A DNA stretch of 64,000 nucleotides from Symbiodinium natans (GCA_905221605.1 CAJNDS010002171.1:262501-326500), one strand, 5' to 3'; positions 8,527 through 18,790 are shown, numbered from the stretch's first letter. Notes: a model not told the origin generated them from the sequence alone. Program-made: numbers and translations.

Positions 8527-10936
8527 TCACAGGTAGCCCAAGAGCTGCCGGAAGTGCTGGATGGGGGCGTACATCCCCGGAGTTTCTTCCAGCACCGCCA
8601 AGGCTTCACTCTCACAATCTTCACTGTTGCTGTGGTTGTTGCCCGCAGAGAAGCCTTACTTCTCCAGTAACCAAAGCATACAAAAATGTTAAACTTAATT
8701 CTTCTGGCTAAACAAGGAAGCCCAAAAAGTTTCAAGGTTCATGAATTGGCGAATAATTTAGCGGCCTTAATCATGAGAATCGGGCTTGGGTGGGTGATGA
8801 TAGTATATCAATATAGGGTCTTAGGGTAGTTACATGGTCCCTTAGTATGGGCCATTCCAAGGGGGACCCCTTATATGCCCTACCCAAGGGCCCATACTTC
8901 AGAACCCTTTCAAGAAGGTCGGGGACTATAATAAGGGCCCATGCAACTACCCTTAAAATACAGGGACCCACAAGGGAAGACTATGAGTCATTGCTCCGAC
9001 CCCTAGAGTGAGCAAGACGCCGTTCTCGCCCCTGTTGAGGTCTTCATGCTTGGCCAGCTCACGGATCTCTTCGTGCTCCTCCTGGGTAGCTCTCTCTAAG
9101 TGAGGGTCCCTTCTTGGGCCCCTACACCCTAAACCCTAAACCCTAAACCCTAAACCCTAAACCCTAAACCCTAAACCCTAAACCCACCCTAAACCCTAAA
9201 CTCCAAAAAAGGTACCCTAATTCAGAGAACCTCCCTCCCCCTCCTCGGTGATGAGGTCTCCGAACATGAACTCCTGGGTTCATGTGAGAGCTCAGAAGAC
9301 GATTTGCGGCTCCTAGGAGTATGGCCACCACCTTCTTATGCAAATATGCGGACACATACACATATATATATATATATGTACATATACACATACATACACA
9401 TATATATATACATATATGTCTATTCATTTTTTAGGTATCTATCTGTGCCTCTTTATTTGCTTACATATTGTAAAAATTTACGCATGTATTGGTATCATTG
9501 GGCGCGCCCCGCCCCCTCCAACAAAAACACGACCTGAGTCGCAGGAACTTCCAAACACCTAAACCCTAAACCCTAAACCCCAAACCCTAAAACCTAGAGC
9601 TTGCAGGCTCTTGGGGACCACAGACAGCGAACCGAGATTCTACTTGAAGGCTCATGGAACCTAGCAAGTAGGTTCTGAATCAGGTCATAAATAGGAAAAC
9701 CACTAAACCCTAAACCCTACACGCTAAACCCTAAACCCGAAACCCTAAACCCTAAACTTCTGAGCCTTCAAGTATTCTTGCCGTGGCGCGAAGAGTGACT
9801 TGACATGGACGTCGAAGCTCTCCGATGACGCGGTGAGGTCCTCGTAGCGCGAGTTGTACGTGTCGCTCTCGGAGTTTCTGTAGATGGACACCTAGGGATG
9901 GCTTAAAAGACCCTCTGAGATAAGATTCCTGAATATGGGTCCTGAATATGGGTTTAGGATTTAGGGTTTAGAGTTTAGGGTTTAGGGTTTAGGGTTTAGG
10001 GTTTAGGGTTTAGGGTTTAGGGTTTAGGGTTTAGGGTTTAGGGTTTAGGGTTTAGGGTTTATATACCTGAATAATGATCCTCTTAGTCCCAATAAAGGAA
10101 GATATAGAAAATGTCCCAAGGGCCTTCCTAGACACCATGCTGGTGAAGATCCTCAACATGCCAGGCAACACGTCTCGCATGCCCTCGCGCGGTCCCATGG
10201 TCATGATGTCGGGCCAGGTTGCGATGGGGTTCCCTTGCTCCATGCCGCGGTGATGGTAGCAGTATGAGGACGCAAGCATGACCTTGGGATCACGGACTGC
10301 ATGAGCCATCTTGACCTTACTTTGCCCATCAGCAAGGAAACAAAGCTTCAAGGCTAAAGCTTTACGATGCCTACTACACAAGGAAACCCCCAAAGAGTTA
10401 AAAGCTCAACTGTTGGCTAATTAAGTGACACCATCCGAGCCCGCCAGCTCTCGATTCGTCTGCAAGACCCCCAAAGATGCGGAGTTGTCCCAGTGAATAC
10501 GGCAGTCTGGGGACTCGTGGCACTTGTGCTCTCCGCCCTCTGTCGTGATCGTTGAATGTGTGAAGCCCTGCTCTTGGCAGGAGTAGTTTGCGCCAAGGGC
10601 GTCAAAGGCCCACTTCATGGTGTTTCGGAGGAGCTGGCTCCCTGCCTTGTGGTGCGTCCCTACGAGGTAGAGGTGCCTATTCCAGGGCTGACTTCCTTGG
10701 TAGCCCAGGAAAACCGAATTCTAACAAGGGGCACCCCTTTTGGGGGTTGGCTACTTTACAAGGGATCCCAGAACCACAACAAGGGTCAAGGGTACGTACC
10801 GCTGGGCTGCCAGGCTTCTTGTCCGGGACTGTACATGGAGGCCCCTCTGCAGAAACTCGACCTGGTTTTCGCAGCTTCCGTCCTCGCTTGCAGCTGCCTC
10901 GGCCAGAAGCAAGATGCTGAGAATTCGACACCAGGC
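8527..10936 (-). CDS. Sulfotransferase-family protein, seven exons, first exon not found
   Basis: Exons (transcript order): 10936-10800, 10676-10430, 10315-10136, 9891-9751, 9273-9244, 9081-9021, 8654-8527. They join in frame for 924 nt, 308 codons including TGA. The first listed exon encodes a hydrophobic signal-like stretch (ILSILLLAEAAASEDG). The second has the 5'-phosphosulfate-binding loop type YLVGTHHKAGSQLLRN. The third has the 3'-phosphate-binding type VRDPKVMLASSYCYH. Then SDTYNSRYEDL, FGDLITE, EDLNRGENG and a C-terminal YAPIQHFRQLLGYL. Family knowledge: such enzymes move sulfate from PAPS to an acceptor; the acceptor cannot be told. The signal-like start suggests the secretory pathway. 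Donors are GT except GA (9243) and GC (9020); acceptors are AG|G. The start ATG must lie in a further upstream exon; ATG at 11161-11163 is a weak candidate. The last exon is duplicated downstream. Confidence 0.8.
8824..8952. mobile_element. Inverted-repeat element, family B, in a sulfotransferase intron
   Basis: Ends GGGTAGTTACATGGTCCCTTA and the complement-like AAGGGCCCATGCAACTACCC. It lies in the intron between exons 9081-9021 and 8654-8527. Confidence 0.7.
9126..9181 (-). repeat. CCCTAAA array in intron
   Basis: Eight perfect units between sulfotransferase exons 9273-9244 and 9081-9021, next to a family A half-element. Confidence 0.95.
9340..9425. repeat. TA/CA-rich microsatellite
   Basis: Alternating ACACATATATATA words inside the long intron between sulfotransferase exons 4 and 5. 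Frames across it are repeat translations. Confidence 0.9.
9892..10135. mobile_element. Intron made of a family H element with a telomere array inside
   Basis: This intron separates two sulfotransferase exons in phase 0. It starts GTGTCTAGGAAGGCC and ends GGCTTAAAAGACCC-side with GCCATCCCTAG (minus strand). The next exon starts GTGTCC, so GTGTC stands at both splice sites. CTAGG words at the two ends are inverted. The middle holds an array of about 14 CCCTAAA units (sense orientation). A family H relative without the array lies at 60872-60958. Confidence 0.7.
10688..10808. mobile_element. Inverted-repeat element, family G, in a sulfotransferase intron
   Basis: Ends CTTGGTAGCCCAGG and GGGCTGCCAGGC are inverted repeats. 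Relatives: 11090-11160, 14563-14645, 34740-34815, 44970-45010, and one nested at 55335-55440. Here it fills almost the whole intron between the first two listed exons. Confidence 0.6.
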
Positions 10937-11194
10937 CTTGGTTGCCCAGGAACCACACTTTCAGCAAGGGCGTTTAGGGCTTTAGGGTTGAGGGTTTAGG
11001 GGTTTGGGGTTTAGGGTTTTGGGGTTTGGGGTTTAGGGTTTAGGGTTTCGGGTTTAGGGTTTAGGGTCTAGGGGGGGAGGGGGTTTGGTTGCTTGAGCCA
11101 GGAACCCACAATCCAAAAAAAGAAACGCGCAAAGGGTACCACGATGGGCTACCAAGAAGCCATGGGCCCTGGGATCAACCTTAGTTGTCCAGTA

Positions 11195-11232
11195 AACCCT
11201 AAACCCTAAACCCTAAACCCTAAACCCTAAAC
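11195..11232 (-). repeat. CCCTAAA array
   Basis: Five units upstream of the sulfotransferase. No exon is firmly seen between 10940 and 11460; the unassigned first exon or promoter should be here. Confidence 0.85.
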
Positions 11233-11517
11233 GCCAAAAAAGGTGAAGCGTTACCTACTCTATGGCTAAGCAGCAGAAATATGGAAGGAAGGTTCAGTGC
11301 GCCAAGGGGAGTCGTTTGCAATCTTGAACCAACGGGCTCCAGATGCAGGATGCAGCTTCGAAACCCCAAGCCCCCAAGCGCTAAACCCTAAACCCTAAAC
11401 CCTAAACCCTAAAAACCGAAACCCGAAACCCGAAACTCACAAGCGCTAAGGCCTAAGCCCCAAAACCAAGCGACTCAGCGTCGAAAAGCCTCCCCAACGG
11501 CCCCCGACCCCCAAAGA

Positions 11518-11742
11518 CTCACTGTTGGTTAGTAGGGAAAGGGCGGCAATGAGGTTCCCTATATAATCCCTTGAAAGGGTACATATAGGGTACCTCATTC
11601 CCTCATTCCCTACTAAGCAACAGTAATCACTGTTGGTTAGTAGGGAATGGGGGGGATGAAATTCCCTAATTCCCTATATAGTCCCTTGAAAGGGTATATG
11701 TAGGGTACCTCATTCCCTCATTCCCTACTTTCCAACAGTAAG
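11518..11742. mobile_element. Two tandem inverted-repeat elements, family E
   Basis: Two about 110-bp copies in tandem, each with ends CACTGTTGG and CCAACAGTAA and the internal words TATAATCCCTTGAAAGGGTA and CATTCCCTCATTCCCTACT. The tandem arrangement with a short spacer is unusual for MITEs. A partial relative is at 51090-51170. Confidence 0.7.
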
Positions 11743-11824
11743 AAGAAGAAGAAGAAGCCGGAGAGGCTCCCGCTTTGCGTTGATGCTTTGGCGCTTCTGG
11801 GGTTTGCAGGGATTAGGGTTTAGG

Positions 11825-12270
11825 GTTTGAGGTTTAGGGTTTAGGGTTTAGGGTTTAGGGTTTAGGGTTTAGGGTTTAGGGTTTAGGGCTTTTAGGGTCT
11901 GAAGCCCGTTTCACTTTGAGACCCGAGTAGAACTGCCGGCCTCGAGGGTGCAAATATCTTTCCCCGACCTTCAGAGCTTTGGATTAAGGGGTTCAGGTTG
12001 TAAGGGGCTTCGTAGGGTTTAGGGTTTAGGGTTTAGGGTTTAGGGTTTAGGGTTTAGGGTTTAGGGTTTAGGGTTTAGGGTTTAGGGTTTAGGGTTTAGG
12101 GTTTAGGGTTTAGGGTTTAGGTTTTAGGGTTTAGGGTTTAGGGTTTAGGGTTTAGGGTTTTATGGCTGGGGGTTTAGGATATCGGCTGGGGGTTTAGGGT
12201 TTAGGGTTTAGGGTTTAGGGTTTAGGGTTTAGGGTTTAGGGTTTAGGGTTTAGGGTTTGTCTAGGGTTTA
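11825..12270 (+). repeat. Cluster of TTTAGGG arrays with a small coding island
   Basis: Arrays at 11825-11888, 12010-12165 and 12195-12290. Between the first two, island 11895-11985 is open on the minus strand (GERYLHPRGRQFYSGLKVKR) and also on the plus strand; an exon is likely but the strand is unsettled. Confidence 0.8.
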
Positions 12271-12339
12271 GGGTTTAGGGTTTAGAGGCCACTAGGGCTT
12301 CGCAGGGTTTAGGGGTTCGAGGTTCGAGGGTCTAAAGTT

Positions 12340-12412
12340 GGGGCCGACGATCGTGGGGGGGGCTTCCTGGTCCATGAGCTTTGTGAGTTGCCTTTCTCTT
12401 AACAGGTGGGTT
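12340..12412 (-). CDS. Possible exon, strand uncertain
   Basis: Minus-strand frame ERQLTKLMDQEAPPTIVGPN with 16 of 20 G/C third positions. A plus-strand frame ending at GTGAGTTG is an alternative. No function can be assigned. Confidence 0.3.
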
Positions 12413-12669
12413 AAGGGTTTTGGGTTCAGGTTTCAGGGTTCAGGGTTTAGGGTTTAGGGTTTAAGGTTCATGGTTTAGGGTTTAGGGTTGAGGGTTGAGG
12501 GTTGAGGGCTTAGAGGGATTCGGCTTCCCGCCTTGGGGAGTCCTCGGAAAACAAAACCCAAAACCCAAAACCCAAAACCCTATACCCTAAACCCTAAACC
12601 CTAGCCTAAACCCTACACCCTAAACCCTAAACCCTAAACTGTAAACCCTAAACCCTAAACCCTAAACCC

Positions 12670-12765
12670 AAGAAACGGAGGCCTCATCTCCCAGGCCATC
12701 GGCTGCCGCATGCCAGGCTGCACAAGGATCTGGGCGGAGGCTGGGGCTCTGGGTGTATATAGCTG
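12670..12765. CDS. Coding island, strand uncertain
   Basis: Both strands are open and have AG/GT-like borders: minus SPSLRPDPCAAWHAAADGLG, plus AIGCRMPGCTRIWAE (higher G/C at third positions). One of the two is probably an exon. Confidence 0.3.
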
Positions 12766-12959
12766 TGGTTTAGGGTTTAGGGTTTAGGGTTTAGGGTTCA
12801 GGGTTCAGGGTTTAGGGTTTAGGGTCTAGGGTCTAGGGTCTATGTGCCTTGGGTTTAGGGTTTAAGGCGTTCGGGTTTGCGGGTGCCAGGGGCGTAAACG
12901 CTTAGGGGTCCCTCCTCACAACCCCTCAACCCCAAACCCAGAACCTTCCCATGTACCTT

Positions 12960-13130
12960 TGTGGGCCATACGCCACAAGGACGGGTGTTTTGAAGGGCCC
13001 AGCTTTACGGCCAAGATCTTTTGACCTGTCGAGGTGCCCAGACTTCAGATCAAAGTCTCTTGACCTTTCGAGCTGCGAGCAGCCCAAACAGATCTTTTTG
13101 ACCTCTTGAGGCGCTCCTATGCCAACTAAC
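12960..13130. repeat. Three degenerate about 40-bp repeats
   Basis: The word GATCTTTTGACCTNTCGAGG recurs three times with 38-45 bp spacing, and again in altered form at 13545-13625. The 76-codon minus frame across it is taken as chance. Confidence 0.5.
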
Positions 13131-13899
13131 AGTTTATGGGGCCATGGTTTTGTCAATAAGATGTTTTCGCTTGGTTTTTGTCATCCCACCTGAAAAACGG
13201 TAGCTTTTAAGTACGTGCTAACCGCAAATCTACACGCATCGTTCAGCATGGATGCTCTGGCCAAGGGGTGCACTGGCAGCATGGACGGTATATAACAAAA
13301 ACAGAAATTATATACATATACATATGTATGTATATGTGTCTATATATATATACATACATATTACATACGAAGTGTAAAAATGCTGTGGAATGCACACACT
13401 GGCACGGACGAAATGGTCGTCCAAGCATTGTTTGCTGTGGCACGTCGCACACACCGGCAACACGGGCGCAATCAACAACCCTAACCTCAACCCTAAATCC
13501 TAAAGCCTAAAGCCTAAACCCTAAAGCCTGAATGGGCTTGAGCTATTCCTTTTTGACCCCCGGAGGGGCGCAGCCTTCGGATCATGACGCAGCCTTCGGA
13601 TCATGATCTGTTGACCCACCGAGGGCTCCTTCCCGAAACATTAACCCCTAACCCTTGAGCCTGAACCATCCTAAACCCTAAACCTTGACTGTTTCTACGC
13701 AGCTTGTCTCCAAGGAGCTTCTTCGAGACAGCGCAAGACCGCACGCATAAACTGTACTAAAGCCTTAAACCCGAAAGCCCTAAACCTAAAGCCCTAAACC
13801 CTAATGCCCTAATGCCCTAATGCCCTAAAGCCCTAAACCCTAAACCCTAAACCCTAAACCCTAAACCCCTAAGCCCTAAACTCGAAACCCCCCACCCCC

Positions 13900-13988
13900 T
13901 AGCTCTTCAGCCCAGCCGCCGCAGCAGCTTGCTCTGCTACAGCGGTCTCCCCCAGCAGAGCAGCGATGACCTCTCGGCCTCTTCTCAA
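13900..13988. CDS. Coding island, possible terminal exon
   Basis: Minus strand: GTCATCGCTGCTC... encodes EVIAALLGETAVAEQAAAAA then GLKS and TAG, with many G-first codons. Plus strand: RRSSLLCYSGLPQQSSDDLS with higher G/C at third positions. Coding on one strand is likely; the neighbours favour minus. Confidence 0.35.
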
Positions 13989-14004
13989 GGGACTCTAGCT
14001 TGGT

Positions 14005-14407
14005 TTAGGGTTTAGGGTTTAGGGTTTAGGGTTTAGGGTTTAGGGTTTAGGGTTTAGGGTTTAGGGTTTAGGGTTTAGGGTTTAGGGTTTAGGGTTTAGG
14101 GTTTAGGGTTTAGGGTTCAGGGTTCAGGGTTTAGGTTTTAGGGTTTAGGGTTTTAGGGTTTAGGGTTTTAGGGTTTTAGGGTTTAGGGTTTAGGGTTTAG
14201 GGTTCAGGGTTCAGGGTTCAGGGTTCAGGTTTTAGGGTTTAGGGTTTAGGGTTTAGGGTTTAGGGTCTAGGGTCTAGGGTCTAGGGTCTAGGGTTTAGGG
14301 TTTAGGGTTTAGGGTTTGGGGTTCAGGGTTTAGGGTTTAGGGTTCAGGGTTTAGGGTTTAGGGTTTAGGGTTTAGGGTTTAGGGTTTAGGGTTTAGGGTT
14401 TGGGGCG
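14005..14407 (+). repeat. Long TTTAGGG array with variant blocks
   Basis: About 55 units, including blocks of TTCAGGG, GTCTAGG and TTTTAGGG: one of the two longest arrays in the window. Adjacent identical variants show local tandem amplification. Confidence 0.95.
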
Positions 14408-14434
14408 TAGGGTTTAGGGTTTTGGGTTTTGGGT

Positions 14435-14655
14435 TTGGGGACCTTCTTTAAAGATCCTCTGAGAGAATGTAAGGGCCAGATGGGGAGCATATTAAGGGAA
14501 ACCTCTTAGGGAACATCCTTGGGGGTCCGAGTATGACTCCCTTGATCACCTTGCTCGCCCCAGTAGCCATATTGCAATGAGGGTACTCTTTTTGGGGTCG
14601 GTTACTTATAAGGGAACCTGCAACCAGAAAAAGGGCAAAAGGGCACCCCTTAGGG
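14435..14655. mobile_element. Family H and family G element remnants
   Basis: Words CTTTAAAGATCCTCTGAG (family H) and CAGTAGCC...GGTTACTTATAAGGGAACC (family G) flank a short island 14505-14560 that is open on both strands. Confidence 0.45.
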
Positions 14656-15371
14656 TTCTAGGGTTTTGGGCCATTATATTTGGGTAAAGGGTTCGGATTC
14701 AGGGCGTAGTGTAGGGCTCGGTGTTGAAGGCTGAAGTCTACGCCGCCAAGACTACTCCTCCTGATGATGACACCTGCTAGAAGATGGCAACCCTAAACCC
14801 TAAACCCAAACCCTAAACCCTAAGGATTTAGGGCTTGCAGATGGGAACCCTGCCCTGAACCCTCACTTGTGAGTCTGGGTTTTTGCTCAGGGTCTTAGGG
14901 TTTTGGGGCCACTAAACCATAAACCCTAAGCCTTAAACCCTAGACCCGAAACCCTAATCCCCACGCGAAGCGAACCACACACCAAAGTGCAAACTTGCAT
15001 GTTAAACTCTCCGGGCTTAAGGTTTAAATGCCTGCATTCTCATCAGCGCACGACCTGCCCAACACAACCCAAATGCTCAACCTGAAACCTGGAAGATCCC
15101 AGGCCCTAAGCCCTCAACCCAAAACGTCGCAAACCCTAAGCCCAAAACCCCAAGTCCCAACACCCTAAGCCCTTCACCCCAAGTCCCCAAAACCCTAAGC
15201 CCTCAACCAAAACAATCCGAAACCCTAAGCCCTAAATCCTCCGCCCTAACCCCTAAACCATATTCGACTTATTAAGGCCCCCGAAATAAGGGCTAAACCC
15301 CAAATCCTCAAACCCTAAGCCCTCAACCCTAAACCCTGAACCCTAAACCCTAAACCCTAAACCCTAAGCCC

Positions 15372-15470
15372 AAGGAAGCGGCGCGCGGCAATCCCGCCGA
15401 CCAGAATGCACTCTGGGAAGCGATCCAGCAGCTCACGGACCTCGCGCAAGAGAAGGTTTAGGGTTTAGGG
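15372..15470. CDS. Coding island, strand uncertain
   Basis: Plus strand: EAARGNPADQNALWEAIQQL then TDLAQEK ending exactly at GTTTAGGG (GT donor in the array). Minus strand: REVRELLDRFPECILVGGIA then ARRFLG. Both have over 70% G/C third positions. Either way the exon abuts the telomere-type repeat. Confidence 0.45.
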
Positions 15471-15542
15471 TTGAGAATTTAGAACCCTAAACCCTAAACC
15501 CTAAACCTTAAACCCTAAACCCTAAACCCTCTAAATTCCCTA

Positions 15543-15650
15543 GGGTTTAGGGTTTAGGGTTTAGGGTTTAGGGTTTAGGGTTTAGGGTTTAGGGTTTAGG
15601 GTTTAGGGTTTAGGGTTTAGGGTTTAGGGTTTAGGGTTTAGGGTTTAGGG
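15543..15650 (+). repeat. TTTAGGG array
   Basis: About 15 units immediately after a short CCCTAAA array (15481-15535): two arrays face each other head to head across about 8 bp. Confidence 0.95.
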
Positions 15651-15974
15651 CCCCCGAATCCTGACCCTTAAATCACAACAACCCTCAACCCTCAACCCTA
15701 AACCCTAATCCTGAGCTAATAGTTCCGTGGTTGTCGCGGTTCTGGACAACCCTTCAGCCCGCCTGTCGGAAACCTTTATTGCGCTCCATACGTGGGCACG
15801 CGAGGTTTGCTTCTGTACGTGCTTTGCAAAATGCGCTCTGTCCCACAGCAAGACTTGCCTTTGGCCTCAAATAAGGGTTTAGGGCTTAGGGTTTAGGGTT
15901 TAGGGTTCAGGGTTTAGGGTTGAGGGCTTAGGGTTTAGGATTTAGTAGGGCCATGGCCCGCAAACCTGAGACAG

Positions 15975-16106
15975 CAAACCCTTGGTGTAGAGCGGGTGGG
16001 GCTTCGGAATTTGGGGCTTCGGACGGTTTACAACGCAACTGCGCCGAGGGGCCCCTTCCACATCCGTGATGCCCTCCAGGGCAGTGCGTATCTCACCTGG
16101 CAGGTT
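15975..16106 (-). CDS. Probable exon, 42 open codons
   Basis: Minus-strand frame LPGEIRTALEGITDVEGAPR then RSCVVNRPKPQIPKPHPLYTK, ending beside GGTTTGCTG. The long open frame and G/C third positions favour this strand over a short plus-strand reading. Confidence 0.45.
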
Positions 16107-16109
16107 TGG

Positions 16110-16800
16110 GGTTTGGGTTTAGGGTTTGGGGTTTGGGGTTTAGGGTTCAGAATGTGAGGGTTTACGGCCTAGAGTTCAGCGTTTCAGGTTTCGGTGTCTA
16201 AGGAAAGTCTCCCGATAGGGGCTTCACAAGCAGGGATAGGCTCTCAGAGTCAAACCCTGCACAAACCTGCGCATCGCTTGCTTCCTAACCCCCACCCCAA
16301 CTAGCCTCTCCCTCAACCTTAGAACACTAAAACCCCAAACCCCAGAACCTAAATCCTAGAGCCCTGGACCCTAAACCCCAAACCCTTTTTGGCCTTTCTC
16401 TTGGGGTAGGGGGGAGTAGTTGATGGACCCAAACCTAGGGTTTGGAGTTTAGGGTTGAGAGCTTGGGGTTTCTGGGTTGTGGCGCAGGGCCTATCCTACG
16501 AGCAACAGATCACGATAATGCTTGTGGCAACTTAGAAAAGAATTGCAGCAAAAAAACTGATAAACCCTCGAATACACACAGCAACTTAAGATCAGCCCCA
16601 ATAGATTTTGTAACCTAGGCCATAAAAACCCTAGGGACCATATTCGGAAGGCAAGGGATCAATTCAAAACCCTAAACCCAACTCCCTGAACCCTTTAAGG
16701 AAGGTAAGGGCTATATTAAGGGACCACGCAACTACCCTTGCCCTATACCCTAAACCCTAAACCCTAAACCCTAAACCCTAAACCCTAAACCCTGAACCCT
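16110..16800. other. No clear gene; repeat remnants
   Basis: Degenerate telomere words, a family B half-element (about 16625-16740, ending GGACCACGCAACTACCC) and a short CCCTAAA array at 16745-16800. No exon with good borders is seen. Confidence 0.5.
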
Positions 16801-17084
16801 GAACCGTGAACCCTAAACCCTTAGACTCACCTACCACTCTTTGTTGCCTAGGTTGAAACTTCGGGCCCCAACGCTTGGAGCCCACAGTTTTCGGGGTTCG
16901 GGTTTAGGACTTCCAGGTGAGGGCTTTAGGGCTTTAGGGCCTTATGGTTTTGGGGCTTTAGGGTTTTCAGGGTTGTAGGAATGGCTTTGGGTTTTTAGAA
17001 CTTGGGTTTTTTTGGGGTTTCGGGCGGAGGCTTAGTAACACTCGGGGAGTTGAGCTTGGGGCTTTCGGGTTTAGGGTTTTGGCT

Positions 17085-17303
17085 GCAGGCTGCAGACGCC
17101 CTGAAATAGCCGCCAGCCTTCCGCGCTGGCCTTGCCTTCTGTTTGGCCTTCGCCTTTGCAGCCGCAGCCAGCAATGCAGTTTCGCGCTCTCGCACGACTG
17201 CAGCTTGCGTTGCCACGGCTTCCCAAAGCGTGGCCCTGTGAAGCAGATCCTCGATGCCTCCTGCCTGCTGAGCACGTTCTCGGCTTGCTGCCGAAGTCCT
17301 CAA
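17085..17303 (-). CDS. Exon encoding an Ala/Lys/Glu-rich helical segment
   Basis: Minus-strand frame about 70 codons long: ERAQQAGGIEDLLHRATLWE, then AVATQAAVVRERETALLAAA and a KAKAKQKARPARKAG tail. Composition is typical of a basic coiled coil and G-starting codons dominate. Two other frames are open, but neither has such a composition. The 3' end may be in this exon or in the repeat-rich sequence below 17085. Confidence 0.55.
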
Positions 17304-17654
17304 CCCTACTCGGATCGCAGAGGGAGGTGAAGCTTCAGGTTAGCTCGGGCGGTTTAGGGCTTAGGGGGAAAGCCTGACGTTGATTGTTAGCAATCTGGGT
17401 AGGGTTCTTCGAGCCCCAAAACTTGGACTAAACCCTAAACCCTAAAACCCTAAATTCTAAACCCTAACCCTAAACCCTAAACCCTGAACCCTGAACCCTA
17501 AACCCTGAACCTGAACCCTGAACCCTAAACCCTGAACCCTGAACCCTGAACCCTGAACCCTGAACCCTAGCCACTTCCATCTGGCGGTGGGTAGCCCCTC
17601 CACCCTAAACCCTAAACCCTAGACCCTAAACCCTAAACCCTAAACCCTAAACCC

Positions 17655-17738
17655 TAAAGGAGCGCCAGGAAGGCTCAGCGCCCACGCAATGCCCCCGGTT
17701 GTCACGCGGCGAGGCTTCTTCACCTCCATGCTGAGGCC
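17655..17738 (-). CDS. Probable internal exon
   Basis: Minus strand: GGCCTCAG|C acceptor, frame MEVKKPRRVTTGGIAWALSL, with 17 of 22 third positions G/C. It is flanked by CCCTAAA arrays. Confidence 0.45.
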
Positions 17739-17989
17739 CGAAGACCACCAAACCCTAACTGAGGGTTTAGGGTTTAGGGTTCAGGGTTTAGGGTTTCGGC
17801 TTTAGAGTTTAGGGTTTAGGGTTTCGGGTTTAGGGTTTAGGGTTCAGGGTTTAGGGTTTAGGGTTTAGGTTTTAGGGTTTAGGGCTTGGCGCTTCGGGCT
17901 CTGGGTTTCATTCGGCAGATTTAGGCCTGCGGGCTTGGGGTACCAGGCATGTTCCATGCCAGCAAGGGCACATGGTGGTTTCGGGTACC

Positions 17990-18205
17990 TCGAAAAAGGG
18001 GATCCTACTAATCCTACAATTTAGGGCCTGTTTTAGGGGTCCCCTTTAGTTAAGGGTACCTCATTGGGGCCCTTATTATACGGGGAGGCTACTAACCCTA
18101 CTATTTGGGGTCTGTTTTAGGGGTCCCCTTTACATTAAGGAGGCTACCTTACAAGGGGATCCTACTAATCCTGCTATTTGGGGTCTGCTTTAGAGGTCCC
18201 CTATT
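17990..18205. mobile_element. Tandem family C elements
   Basis: Repeated words GGGGATCCTACTAATCCTAC, TTTGGGGTCTGTTTTAGGGG and the end TTTTCGTAAAGCCCCC in two to three overlapping copies. Single relatives at 48290-48352, 52920-53002 and 44545-44612. Confidence 0.6.
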
Positions 18206-18345
18206 TTCGTAAAGCCCCCACATCCCACGAGCGCGCCAATGCCTTGGGAATCTCTGCGAGGGCGGAGGGCGCCCGCGCAGGCGACGGCGTGGCGAGCGCG
18301 CCGTTGGCCGCGGCAGCAAGGCCTCCCAGGCACGTGGGTGCGAGG
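18206..18345 (-). CDS. Internal exon, Ala-rich
   Basis: Minus-strand frame CLGGLAAAANGALATPSPAR, then APSALAEIPKALARSWD, ending at GT (GAT|GTGGGG) where a family C element begins. 29 of 37 third positions are G/C. Low-complexity Ala/Pro linker, function unknown. Confidence 0.55.
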
Positions 18346-18664
18346 GTTTAGGGTTTAGGGTTTAGGGTTTAGAGTTTAGGGGTTAGGGGTAAGCAAAGGA
18401 ATGAGAGTGTGCCAAGGAAGGTGACGTATGCATAGTGCACAGGGTGTTGGGGGAGCGGAGTCCTAGGACAGACTTTGCTCCACAGAACACTGCCTCCCAG
18501 GCCTACACTCGACAGTCTAAAGCTCCGGCTACAGGCCCCTTGCACTTGCAGAAGCTGATCATGCCCACTGCGGCTGCCGCACCTTCATCTCATTCTGAAA
18601 AAGCCCTCAACCCTAAACCCTAAACTCTAAACTCTTAAAACCCGAAACCCTTAACTCTAAACTC

Positions 18665-18790
18665 TTAAAACCCTAAACCCACTTGCATCACGCAGATTTC
18701 CACTCTGAAGTCCCCAGACCGGGCGCCTTCTCGCTGGCGCTTCTCCTTTCGAGCAGATTGCTCCTTCTCCTTCTTGACCTTGGCAAAACA
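18665..18790 (-). CDS. Internal exon, Lys/Glu-rich
   Basis: Acceptor TTTTGCCAAG|G, frame KVKKEKEQSARKEKRQREGA then RSGDFRVEICVMQ, ending at a GT donor (CAA|GTGGG). The charged composition and 24 of 34 G/C third positions make this one of the clearer exons. Confidence 0.6.
   Translation of the reverse strand, partial: CFAKVKKEKEQSARKEKRQREGARSGDFRVEICVMQVGLGF

Noticed and set aside
11156-11163. ATG GCT TCT as the sulfotransferase start exon
   Set aside because: The GT next to it would end in the wrong phase for the exon at 10936; kept only as a weak candidate.
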